Shown: positions 34,430 through 41,817 of the stretch, piece after piece | Layout: each line of letters opens with the position of its first letter | Numbering within the stretch: the first letter of the stretch is position 1 | Assembly (NCBI GenBank): GCA_964634685.1 | Contig: CAZWLD010000001.1 | Coordinates: 1 to 64,000 of the forward strand | Source of the DNA: CAZWLD01 sp964634685 | GTDB taxonomy: Bacteria; Bacillota_I; Bacilli_A; Acholeplasmatales; JAEDCM01 | DNA: 64,000 nt | Direction: 5' to 3' | Program-made: the position numbers and the translations under genes | The notes under the pieces: model-generated | The model's input: only the letters and a program-made list of their open reading frames with translations | What the model was told of the DNA's origin: nothing | Database searches by the model: none

Positions 34430-35200
34430 TTGAAGTATAAGGTAATAGGTTTAATTTTCTTTGTTTGTTTTCTTTTTGCCTTTGGAGCTTATTTTATTTG
34501 GCCTTATCATCCATATAATAATCTAAAGGGAACTGAGGAATCAGGATTTGTTTTCACAATTATCGGAGGCTTAACTTTAGTTGTGTCTTTGATTGTGTAT
34601 ATGGGTTCACGAGGTGGCTATATTATGAAAATGAACAGTGATACAGAGGTTCATACCTTAAGGGAATCACATCGTAAGGCTCCATTTCGCAAGGCTATGA
34701 TTATACTTGAGGTTGGTTCATTGCTCGTTTTATATTTTGAATTAGTTTCGATAATTTTTATTGCCAATAATACTTATTTTGATATTAATCGTCGTGTTGA
34801 AATTTTAGCTGAGCTTAAAAATCATTGCCTTTGGGTTATTATTACAGAAATTGTGGCGTTTGTTTTGTATATTATTTATTTAGTTTATGTAAAGCAGCTT
34901 GCCTATTGGAATATATATTTAGCGAATGCGACTGTTTTTAATAGTGAAGAGGAAATGATGGAGGCATTAAGAGCGGAAACGAAGAAGGTTAATTTAAAAT
35001 ACGCAGTTAAGCAATTCTTTAAGATATTGTTCTTCAATAATAAAGAGGTTCGAGCTTGGCTATTAACCCAGGATCGCAGTGAAATTAATGAAGAGGATGA
35101 ATATAGAGCTCGTATGCATATGCTAGATAAGATTCGTAAGGAAAATATGGCGAAACTACAAGAGATTGAAAAAAGAGAAAGGGAAAAATGGGGAGATTAA
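34430..35200 (+). CDS. Four-helix membrane protein of unknown function
   Basis: A 256-residue protein with four hydrophobic segments (VIGLIFFVCFLFAFGAYFIW, VFTIIGGLTLVVSLIVYM, MIILEVGSLLVLYFELVSII, LWVIITEIVAFVLYIIYLVYV) and a C-terminal charged cytoplasmic tail (KIRKENMAKLQEIEKREREK). No recognisable family. Start codon: TTG 34430 has good spacing to GAGG (34415-34418); an in-frame GTG at 34421 sits too close to it. The next gene (sirtuin) starts 25 bases downstream. Confidence in the reading frame is good, in function none. Confidence 0.55.
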   Translation: MKYKVIGLIFFVCFLFAFGAYFIWPYHPYNNLKGTEESGFVFTIIGGLTLVVSLIVYMGSRGGYIMKMNSDTEVHTLRESHRKAPFRKAMIILEVGSLLVLYFELVSIIFIANNTYFDINRRVEILAELKNHCLWVIITEIVAFVLYIIYLVYVKQLAYWNIYLANATVFNSEEEMMEALRAETKKVNLKYAVKQFFKILFFNNKEVRAWLLTQDRSEINEEDEYRARMHMLDKIRKENMAKLQEIEKREREKWGD

Positions 35201-35225
35201 TATTCCTCATTTTTTGTAGGAGAAT

Positions 35226-35933
35226 ATGGAAAAATTAGAAGAATTATATAAAATAATCAATGAATCACAAAGAATTGTCTTTTTTGGGGGAGCTGGTGTA
35301 TCGACAGCTTCAAATATTCCGGATTTCAGGGGAGCGAATGGATTATATAATTACACACCCGAGGAAATAATATCGCATTCCTTCTTTATGAGTAATCCAA
35401 AGTCATTTTTTGAATTCTATTTTTCAAAGATGGTTTATAAGGATGCCTTACCTAATGAATGCCATTATTTCTTGGCAGAATTAGAGAAAAGAGGAAAGCT
35501 ATCGGCAGTCATTACGCAAAATATCGATGGCCTTCATCAAAAGGCCGGATCGAAGCGCGTTTTAGAGCTTCATGGAAGTGTATTAAGAAATCATTGTATG
35601 AAGTGTCATCAATTTTACAGTCTTGATGATATAAATTGTGTAGATATTCCCAAATGTCATTGTGGTGGGATAATTAAGCCTGATGTTGTTTTATATGAGG
35701 AGCCGTTAGATAATAAGGTCGTAAGAGAAACAATCCTTGAGATAAGTCGCGCTGATACCTTAATTGTCGCAGGGACAAGCTTAGTTGTTTATCCCGCCGC
35801 TGACTTTATCAATTTTTTCCAAGGAAAGAATTTAGTCATTATCAATTTGGGTATTACTAATTATGATAAGAAGGCTGATTTAGTGATAAATGGCCGAGTG
35901 GAGGAATATTTAAACCGCAAATACTTAAAATAA
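35226..35933 (+). CDS. cobB: NAD-dependent protein deacylase, sirtuin (Sir2/CobB)
   Basis: A 235-residue sirtuin. The NAD-binding signature is FFGGAGVSTASNIPDFRG near the N-terminus, followed by TQNIDGLHQKAG and the catalytic His116 in LELHGS. The zinc module has four Cys: C-x2-C (HCMKCHQ) and C-x-C (PKCHCGG). GTSLVVYPA and the late INLG segment complete the Rossmann fold. It would remove acetyl or other acyl groups from Lys, using NAD. Length is usual for bacterial sirtuins. GGAGAAT ribosome site precedes ATG 35226. A terminator follows at once, so it ends the unit begun near 34430. Confidence 0.95.
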   Translation: MEKLEELYKIINESQRIVFFGGAGVSTASNIPDFRGANGLYNYTPEEIISHSFFMSNPKSFFEFYFSKMVYKDALPNECHYFLAELEKRGKLSAVITQNIDGLHQKAGSKRVLELHGSVLRNHCMKCHQFYSLDDINCVDIPKCHCGGIIKPDVVLYEEPLDNKVVRETILEISRADTLIVAGTSLVVYPAADFINFFQGKNLVIINLGITNYDKKADLVINGRVEEYLNRKYLK

Positions 35934-35960
35934 AAAGCAACCATATGGGCTGCTTTTTTT
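35932..35960 (+). terminator. Rho-independent terminator of cobB
   Basis: An outer eight-base-pair stem AAAAAGCA (35932-35939) with TGCTTTTT (35951-35958) plus inner CC/GG pairs, then further T residues. Confidence 0.8.
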
Positions 35961-35979
35961 GTGTTCAGGGCATTATCCA

Positions 35980-36369
35980 TTAATATTGTAGCTGAACTGT
36001 TTGTCCTTCTATTTTTTGAGCCTTCATGCGCCTTTGACATTCCTTGTAGGAATTAAAAATGGAGTCGCTTGAAAGAGTCGGAGTTGTGCTTTCATTTCCA
36101 TAATAATCCCAACTCCAGAATGAGCCATCATTCATTTTGATAACAAATAAGCCATCTTTATTAAAATTTTTGGGGTTTACAATTTCTTTATAAATATATT
36201 CGGTTACTACAGCATCATAGCCGAGTAGGTTAAGCATACTAACATTTTCTAAAGCTTCACCATAATTAAAGAATGAAGCTTGGTTTAACTTATCCGTTGT
36301 TGAAACTTCAAAATTATTAATGGATTTTAAATAATCGCCCTGAACACAAACTAAATACATGTTTTTCAT
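35980..36369 (-). CDS. Small protein of unknown function
   Basis: A 129-residue soluble-looking protein with no signal peptide, membrane segment or recognised motif. It is aromatic-rich (SFWSWDYYGNES) in the middle and ends in a Lys/Gln-rich tail. The start was set at ATG 36369 (MKNMYLV), preceded by AAGGGA; an in-frame ATG at 36420 has no ribosome site. Its promoter (TTGACT, 16 bp, TATAAC) lies just upstream, and a LacI/CcpA-type operator candidate at 36450-36463 lies before the promoter. It sits beside the GH13_20 gene but is not in one transcript with it, because a terminator separates them. Confidence 0.6.
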   Translation of the reverse strand: MKNMYLVCVQGDYLKSINNFEVSTTDKLNQASFFNYGEALENVSMLNLLGYDAVVTEYIYKEIVNPKNFNKDGLFVIKMNDGSFWSWDYYGNESTTPTLSSDSIFNSYKECQRRMKAQKIEGQTVQLQY

Positions 36370-36408
36370 TTGTGTATCATCCCTTCTTGTAATTTTCATT
36401 ACACCATT

Positions 36409-36436
36409 GTTATATACCAAATTTTATTGAAGTCAA
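36409..36436 (-). promoter_or_regulatory. Promoter of the small gene at 35980-36369
   Basis: Minus strand: TTGACT (36436-36431), 16 bp, TATAAC (36414-36409). Confidence 0.55.
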
Positions 36437-36449
36437 CTACTTTTTTTCT

Positions 36450-36463
36450 TGAAAACGGCTTCA
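36450..36463. promoter_or_regulatory. Candidate cre / LacI-family operator
   Basis: TGAAAACGGCTTCA matches TGWNANCGNTNWCA at all but one position. It lies 13 bases upstream of the -35 of the small gene. A second weak core AAAAGCGTTTTTA follows at 36471-36483. Confidence 0.5.
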
Positions 36464-36502
36464 CCGCGCGAAAAGCGTTTTTATTTTTTTATGATAGCGC
36501 TT

Positions 36503-36530
36503 AAAAAAAAGCTACCGATTTTTCGGTAGC
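36503..36530 (-). terminator. Terminator of the GH13_20 gene at 36538-38355
   Basis: Minus strand: perfect eight-base-pair stem GCTACCGA / TCGGTAGC, AAAA loop, then eight T residues (A run 36503-36510). Confidence 0.92.
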
Positions 36531-36537
36531 CCTTACA

Positions 36538-38355
36538 TTATTTTTGTTGTAAAAGAAGGTGACCATAGCTAGGTATAGTGCATTCGCCTTCGATAATTTC
36601 ATTAGTGAAAAGATTGATGAATGGTTTTTCTAATTTGATTTTTTGGTTAGTATTTGAATTATTTAGATAAACATTTATGATTTCATTCTCTGATTTCTTT
36701 TGATAACCAATTAATCCGGAATCATCGACAATGAGCCATTCTAAATCAACCTCCTTGAAGCTTTGGTGAGAATGCCTTAAGCTAATTAGCTTCTTAAAGA
36801 AGGCTTTCATATCTAAATCCTGTTTATCTTCATCCCAAATCATACAACGACGATTTTCGGGGTCATTGCCTCCGGATAGTCCAATCTCATCACCATAATA
36901 AAGATTTGGCGCTCCGGTGAAGGTGAAGAGGAAGATATAGATGAGCTTAGCTAGATCCTTATTTTCTTGGCAAATATAGAGAGTTCTTGCCGTATCATGA
37001 CAATCAATCAAATTGAACATATTGCAGGAAACATTGTATTGATACCTAATAAAAAGAGAATTTATCATAGATTGGAATTCATGAGCATTAATTTTTAAAT
37101 CGCCATTTCCAAAGAAGAGACTTAACGGGTATTGAAGTCCATAATTCATAACGGCGTCCATTTGATCTCCTAATAACCAAGGAGTAGAATCATCCCAGTT
37201 TTCACCGATGATGACGGTATCCTTGTTGATACTGCGAACAACACGCTTGAATTCCCGCCAGAAATCATGACTAACTTCATTTGAAACATCTAAGCGCCAA
37301 CCATCAATGTGGTATTCCTCAGTCCAATATCTAGTAACATCTAATAAATGCTCGCGCGTTTTTTTATTGTCGGTATTCCATTTTGGCATAAATGGGGTAA
37401 AGGCAAAGGTATCATAATTAGGAATTTCCTTAAAGGCTCGATGATCATAAGGAGGATGACCATCCTCTAGCTCGAAGTTGATAATCGGCTCCAATCGACA
37501 GTTGAAGCATTCATAATACGGTGAATTTTTTCCGTTTTTGACAACATCAATCCAATAAGGATGATACCAACCGCAATGGTTAAATACAGCATCGAGCATA
37601 ATTTTAATTCCGCGTTTATGACATTCCTCAACTAATTCCTTGAAATCTTCATTTGTGCCAAAAATCGGATCGATTTTATAGTAGTCGGTAGTGTCATATT
37701 TATGAGTTGATTTGGCTTCAAAAATCGGGTTAAAGTAAATTCCGTTGATTCCTAAATCTTTTAGATAATCAAGTTTTGAAATGATTCCCTTGATATCTCC
37801 TCCAAAAACCATACTGTTCTTAACATGAAGAGGAACTGAGCCCCATTCCAAAACATTTTCCTTTTCAACACCCTTCGCAAAGCGATCAGGGAAGATTTGG
37901 TACCAAATGGTATCCTTTACCCATGATGGAGTATCCATAACATCACTTGGATTAATACATGGGAAATTGAAGTAATTGAAGAGATTATACATTCTTGGGT
38001 CATTTTCACTTAGCTTAATGATAGGTCCGGTTCCATAGAGATATTTTTCGTTATCGTCTTCAACGACAAAAGCATATTTTACTCTTTTATATGGAGGTTG
38101 ATAGGCAATAAAATAATAGTCAAATAAATCAGTTGAATACTTTTTTTCCATTGCTGTTTCATCACAAGTAGTATGAATCCACTCCCAAACCTCAGGATTG
38201 TCCTTTTTAGGCCCCCACATAAATGGGTCGCCTGCGATAAGAGTTACCTTTTTGACATCATCCTTTTTGGTTTGAAACCACAAATAAATCGTTTTTTGAT
38301 CAAAGGCATAGGCCATATTGCTTTTTCCTTTATGAAATAATGCTTCTAATTGCAT
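36538..38355 (-). CDS. GH13_20 neopullulanase / maltogenic amylase-type enzyme
   Basis: A 605-residue cytoplasmic enzyme without signal peptide. The first ~135 residues resemble the CBM34 N-domain (LIAGDPFMWG, YDYYFIAYQ). The barrel holds DAVFNHCG, nucleophile D356 in DGWRLDVSNEVSHDF, acid/base E385 in IIGENWD and D454 in IDCHDTAR. The GH13_20 landmark reads MPKWN. These enzymes cut cyclodextrins, pullulan and maltodextrins, often as dimers built through the N-domain. It is the second such enzyme here (compare 502-2196). The ribosome site GAGGTGA precedes ATG 38355. A LacI/CcpA-type core and a divergent amylase operon lie upstream, so it is probably part of the same regulon. Confidence 0.92.
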   Translation of the reverse strand: MQLEALFHKGKSNMAYAFDQKTIYLWFQTKKDDVKKVTLIAGDPFMWGPKKDNPEVWEWIHTTCDETAMEKKYSTDLFDYYFIAYQPPYKRVKYAFVVEDDNEKYLYGTGPIIKLSENDPRMYNLFNYFNFPCINPSDVMDTPSWVKDTIWYQIFPDRFAKGVEKENVLEWGSVPLHVKNSMVFGGDIKGIISKLDYLKDLGINGIYFNPIFEAKSTHKYDTTDYYKIDPIFGTNEDFKELVEECHKRGIKIMLDAVFNHCGWYHPYWIDVVKNGKNSPYYECFNCRLEPIINFELEDGHPPYDHRAFKEIPNYDTFAFTPFMPKWNTDNKKTREHLLDVTRYWTEEYHIDGWRLDVSNEVSHDFWREFKRVVRSINKDTVIIGENWDDSTPWLLGDQMDAVMNYGLQYPLSLFFGNGDLKINAHEFQSMINSLFIRYQYNVSCNMFNLIDCHDTARTLYICQENKDLAKLIYIFLFTFTGAPNLYYGDEIGLSGGNDPENRRCMIWDEDKQDLDMKAFFKKLISLRHSHQSFKEVDLEWLIVDDSGLIGYQKKSENEIINVYLNNSNTNQKIKLEKPFINLFTNEIIEGECTIPSYGHLLLQQK

Positions 38356-38375
38356 TTATTAATCACCTCAAGGCT

Positions 38376-38404
38376 ATTATAATATAAAAAAAATAATTTT
38401 TGAA
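38376..38404 (-). promoter_or_regulatory. Promoter of the GH13_20 gene
   Basis: Minus strand: TTCAAA (38404-38399), 17 bp, TATAAT (38381-38376). An AACGCTTT core (38415-38422 on the minus strand) lies just upstream. Confidence 0.6.
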
Positions 38405-38487
38405 CAAGAAAATAAAGCGTTTTTATTTAGTAGTACAATATGTCGTACGCAAACATTGGAAAAGCTATATTTCTTGCCGTTTTTTGC

Positions 38488-38517
38488 GGAAAACGTTTTT
38501 ATAAGTAAACGTTTTCA
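38488..38517. promoter_or_regulatory. Tandem LacI/CcpA-type operator candidates in the divergent region
   Basis: GGAAAACGTTTTTA (38488-38501, two mismatches to TGWNANCGNTNWCA) and AGTAAACGTTTTCA (38504-38517, one mismatch). Their CG centres are 16 bp apart. They lie between the GH13_20 gene (minus) and the RDD-amylase-YvdJ operon (plus), immediately upstream of the latter's promoter. Confidence 0.6.
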
Positions 38518-38535
38518 TATTTTTCACATAATTTT

Positions 38536-38566
38536 TTGAAAATATAAGATATAATTATGTTATAAT
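38536..38566 (+). promoter_or_regulatory. Promoter of the RDD-amylase-YvdJ operon
   Basis: TTGAAA (38536-38541), a long 19 bp spacer, and an extended -10 TGT-TATAAT (38558-38566). The long spacer is compensated by the TG element. Confidence 0.5.
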
Positions 38567-38592
38567 GGTATTGATAGGATGTGATTAGCAAA

Positions 38593-39048
38593 ATGAGCTA
38601 TATGGAAGGAGAAATATCTTATAAGCGAATTGCTGCATTTGCCATTGATACATCTTTTGTTATTTTAGTTTCAATGGTAATTATTTCGCTTACTAGTATG
38701 ATTCCTGATGCAACCTTAATCGGAGGAATATTGGTTCTTTTTGTAATTATTGGTGGCTATTTTGTTCCATATACCCTTTGGCCAGGGCAAACATTTGGAA
38801 AAAAGTCCCAAAAAATTAAATTAACTAATATGGATGGATCGGAATGTAAATTTGTTAAGATTGTTTTTAGGGAGGCATTCAAGGTTATATTATCAATTGG
38901 CACTAGTGGTGTATATTGTGTTATTGCCGGAATAGTTATGCTTTTCCGAAAGGATGAAAGAACAATCCATGATTTTATTTTCAGAACGAAGGTTGCGGAG
39001 AAAATAATCATAACCAGAAAATATATTCGAAAGGAAGAGAAAGAATGA
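38593..39048 (+). CDS. RDD family membrane protein
   Basis: A 151-residue membrane protein. Family marks: KRIAAFAIDTSFVILVSMVI (the Arg and Asp of the RDD name), a second helix around 40-60, GQTFGKKSQKIKLTN, and a third helix ending before the basic tail. RDD proteins are of unknown or varied function, some thought to transport ions. The start was set at ATG 38593; an in-frame GTG at 38581 is too close to AGGA. It is the first gene of an operon with the lipoprotein amylase (4-base overlap) and the YvdJ-like gene, so an envelope role linked to starch use is inferred. Confidence 0.82.
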   Translation: MSYMEGEISYKRIAAFAIDTSFVILVSMVIISLTSMIPDATLIGGILVLFVIIGGYFVPYTLWPGQTFGKKSQKIKLTNMDGSECKFVKIVFREAFKVILSIGTSGVYCVIAGIVMLFRKDERTIHDFIFRTKVAEKIIITRKYIRKEEKE

Positions 39049-40748
39049 AAAAAGTTTTAGTTTTTGTGACTGTTTTTTTATTGGGTTTAGGTTTATTTGC
39101 TTGTGGTAATACAATTAATACTACAGCTGATTCTACTAGCACTACCGATAATCAAACGACTACCGATAATCAAACGACTACGGATAATCAAACAACTACG
39201 GATAATCAAACAACGGCAAACCCAATTGATAGCTTAAAATTAAATTCAAAATATGGTAGCTACTATCAAATCTTTGTTCGTTCATTTGCGGATAGTAATG
39301 GTGATGGTATTGGTGATATTAAGGGAATTACCGAGAATGTCGATTATATTTCGGATTTAGGCTTTGAAGGAATTTGGCTAATGCCATTTACGGAGGCTGA
39401 CAGCTATCACGGATATGATGTTACTGATTATTATAAAGTTGATCCTGAATATGGAACAAACGATGATTTAAAGGAATTGATTGAAGCTTGTCATGAAAAA
39501 GGAATCAAGGTTATTATGGATTTCGTAATTAATCATACTTCCCAAAATCATGAATGGTTCCAAAAGGCCGTTGCTGGAGAAGCTCCATATTCAAACTATT
39601 ATGTTTTTGCTTCGGCTAATGATGATCGTGTCAAGAAATATCCGGATTATTGGGCACAAGCAAAAAATGGAAAATACTATTACTGCTATTTCAGTGGATC
39701 AATGCCTGATTTGAATTATGCTAATAAAGCTGTTCGCGATGAAGTTGTAAAGATTGGTAAATTCTGGGCTGATTTGGGAATGGATGGCTTTAGAGTAGAT
39801 GGTGCCTTACATATTTGTGGTCAAGGTGAATATGCGGATGGTTCAACGGTTAAATCATCAATTAATTATTTAACGCGTATTCGTGAATATCTTGAGGATT
39901 ATTATGTTTATGATTTAAAGCGTGAGAAGCCATATATTGTTACTGAGGTATATGATGAATCTGGTGATCAAGCGTCAAATTTCTTTAGCGCTGTTGATTC
40001 AACATTTGACTTCTGGTGTGCCAAGAAAATTATCAATGCGGTTAATTCAACAGGAGCTGTTACCTATGCTTCAAGTATTAATCAAAGATTGAATGGATAT
40101 CGCCAAAATGCTGGGGAAGGCCTTGTGATGATTGATGCGCCATTTATCAGAAATCATGATATGGATCGACCTGGATCTTTACTTGATTCTAAAAATAAAT
40201 TACGAATGGTTGCGGAAATGCTTTTAACTCTTGAGGGTAATCCATTTGTTTATTATGGAGAAGAGCTTGGAATGAAGGGTGTAAAAACAGATGGAACTGG
40301 CGGTGTTTATGATGAAACAAGAAGATTACCATTCCTCTGGGGTGCTGGTAATAAATATCAAACTACTTGGTTTGAAAATTCGATGAATGAGGGTGTAGCT
40401 ACCTTTACAGAACAAAAAGATAACCCAGAATCATTGTATAATACCTATAAGACATTGTTAAATTTACGTAAATCAAATATTGCATTAAAATACGGAACCT
40501 TTGCCGATTTGACAGTAAGTGATAATAAATCGATGGCGGCCTTTACAAGGACATTTGTTCAAGGTGATTATTCAACTCAAGTGTTAGTTATTCATAATTT
40601 TGATAATTCAAGTAGTGCGCTTCCACAAAGCCTTTTAGATATCATTAGTGCAAATGATGGAAAAGTTTTATATTATTCATATGAAGGCTATGCCAATATT
40701 ATGGAGCCTAAAACAACATTAATTATCGATCTTGGACGTGTTGAATAA
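39045..40748 (+). CDS. Extracellular lipoprotein alpha-amylase (GH13)
   Basis: A 567-residue surface enzyme. Signal peptide with lipobox LGLFAC, then a low-complexity linker made of TTDNQ units (repeat entry), then the GH13 barrel from YYQIFVRSFADSNGDGIGD. Motifs: DFVINHTS, nucleophile D252 in DGFRVDGALHI, acid/base E301 in VTEVYDE, and D372 in IRNHDMDRPG. The SNGDGIGD segment is a Ca-binding-type loop common in alpha-amylases and oligo-glucosidases. It would act on starch or long maltodextrins at the outer face of the membrane, feeding the transporter at 46794-52433. It overlaps the RDD gene by four bases and the YvdJ-like gene by one. Confidence 0.92.
   Translation: MKKVLVFVTVFLLGLGLFACGNTINTTADSTSTTDNQTTTDNQTTTDNQTTTDNQTTANPIDSLKLNSKYGSYYQIFVRSFADSNGDGIGDIKGITENVDYISDLGFEGIWLMPFTEADSYHGYDVTDYYKVDPEYGTNDDLKELIEACHEKGIKVIMDFVINHTSQNHEWFQKAVAGEAPYSNYYVFASANDDRVKKYPDYWAQAKNGKYYYCYFSGSMPDLNYANKAVRDEVVKIGKFWADLGMDGFRVDGALHICGQGEYADGSTVKSSINYLTRIREYLEDYYVYDLKREKPYIVTEVYDESGDQASNFFSAVDSTFDFWCAKKIINAVNSTGAVTYASSINQRLNGYRQNAGEGLVMIDAPFIRNHDMDRPGSLLDSKNKLRMVAEMLLTLEGNPFVYYGEELGMKGVKTDGTGGVYDETRRLPFLWGAGNKYQTTWFENSMNEGVATFTEQKDNPESLYNTYKTLLNLRKSNIALKYGTFADLTVSDNKSMAAFTRTFVQGDYSTQVLVIHNFDNSSSALPQSLLDIISANDGKVLYYSYEGYANIMEPKTTLIIDLGRVE
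39141..39212 (+). repeat. Four tandem 18-bp units encoding the lipoprotein linker
   Basis: Four consecutive 18-bp units, ACTACCGATAATCAAACG or with two changes, encode TTDNQT repeats just after the lipobox of the amylase. Such in-frame repeats can change in number by slippage. Confidence 0.9.
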
Positions 40749-41698
40749 TGAAGTTTCAATTTTTTCGTGATTTAGCGTATAGCGTTGTGAAGGTTCCCGC
40801 TATATACGATATGAAGGATAACAAATGGCGAAAAGCAATATTTCATTATTTATTAATTATGGTGTTTTTTACATTTCCATTGATGTTATCAATAAGTAAT
40901 ATGAAGACCTTCTTATTTTCTGGTTTTGCAATTGATATTGTAAATGAAGAAAATATTTCAGAAGTAATGACTGATTCTGAGCTTTTAGAGGCTCGAGAAA
41001 ATGATTTTTTTGAGGTTATCGAATATTTTCCTGAGGATTTTATTATTTCAGGTGGTGAATTGAAATATAAAGAAACTGATGTTTTGGTTTTTACGAGAAC
41101 ACAAAGGGTAAAGGATGAATTAGACACAGAAACTGTGACTTTGGTTTTTAACCCAACTGAGAATACTGAATTTAGTACGGATGAAGGTATTACAATCGTT
41201 TATAATCAATTTTATTTTGATGTCTATCTTAAGGGCTATAAATTCAAGATTTCCTATGGTTATAATGATAATTTTTATGCAAATGAATTTTTTCTTCAAG
41301 ATGTAACCGATGCGACTGTTATGAAGACGATATTAAACTATGCTTTAGTAAATCTTGTCCATAATATCGCATGGATTGTTAATATTTTATTGTATTTGAT
41401 TTTTGCATTAGTAAATATGATTTTCATCTTGTTACTAGCATTTTGTTCTCGTTTCTTGAGGTATCGAGATAACAATTTCCCTGAATTTAACGAAATTGTA
41501 AAGATATTAATGTATTGTTCGACAATCCCTTGCTTGATAGGCTTCATCTTAGGATTCTTTGGAGCATTTACGATAGCAATCGTTATGTATAACTTTATTC
41601 TTCCTTTTATTACTTTCTATGTTTACATTAAGAATAAATCGATTATCAAAGGTCAAATGTCAACGAAAAAAGCTAAAGAAGCAGAATATGTTTTATAG
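40748..41698 (+). CDS. DUF1189 membrane protein, YvdJ-like (maltodextrin utilisation)
   Basis: A 316-residue membrane protein. One N-terminal helix (YLLIMVFFTFPLMLSIS) is followed by a ~150-residue outside domain, then three to four helices from ~200 (NLVHNIAWIVNILLYLIFALVNMIFILLL). This layout fits DUF1189, whose Bacillus member YvdJ lies within the maltodextrin (mdx) operon. The biochemical role is unknown. Here it is coupled (TAATG) to the lipoprotein amylase gene, which supports the family link with maltodextrin use. A hairpin terminator follows. Confidence 0.8.
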   Translation: MKFQFFRDLAYSVVKVPAIYDMKDNKWRKAIFHYLLIMVFFTFPLMLSISNMKTFLFSGFAIDIVNEENISEVMTDSELLEARENDFFEVIEYFPEDFIISGGELKYKETDVLVFTRTQRVKDELDTETVTLVFNPTENTEFSTDEGITIVYNQFYFDVYLKGYKFKISYGYNDNFYANEFFLQDVTDATVMKTILNYALVNLVHNIAWIVNILLYLIFALVNMIFILLLAFCSRFLRYRDNNFPEFNEIVKILMYCSTIPCLIGFILGFFGAFTIAIVMYNFILPFITFYVYIKNKSIIKGQMSTKKAKEAEYVL

Positions 41699-41704
41699 TA
41701 GAAA

Positions 41705-41734
41705 AACGCAGTGGAATTCCGCTGCGTTATTTTA
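41705..41734 (+). terminator. Terminator of the RDD-amylase-YvdJ operon
   Basis: Stem AACGCAG(T)GG / CC(G)CTGCGTT from 41705 to 41728 with an AATT loop and a T-rich tail. Confidence 0.8.
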
Positions 41735-41769
41735 TTTAAAGCCATTATTAATATTTTTTGCATAAAGAA

Positions 41770-41808
41770 AAAAGATTTATATCTTCAATTAGGGGATATA
41801 AATCTTTT
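41770..41808 (-). terminator. Terminator of the pullulanase gene, possibly bidirectional
   Basis: A 14-base-pair stem (41770-41783 with 41795-41808) and an 11-base loop. The minus strand continues with a T-rich run, ending the pullulanase transcript; the plus side also has TTATTTTT. Confidence 0.8.
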
Positions 41809-41817
41809 ATTTTTGAA

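Noticed and set aside
39141..39212. Short regular repeats considered as a CRISPR array
   Set aside because: The units are directly abutting with no spacers and are in frame as TTDNQT codons.
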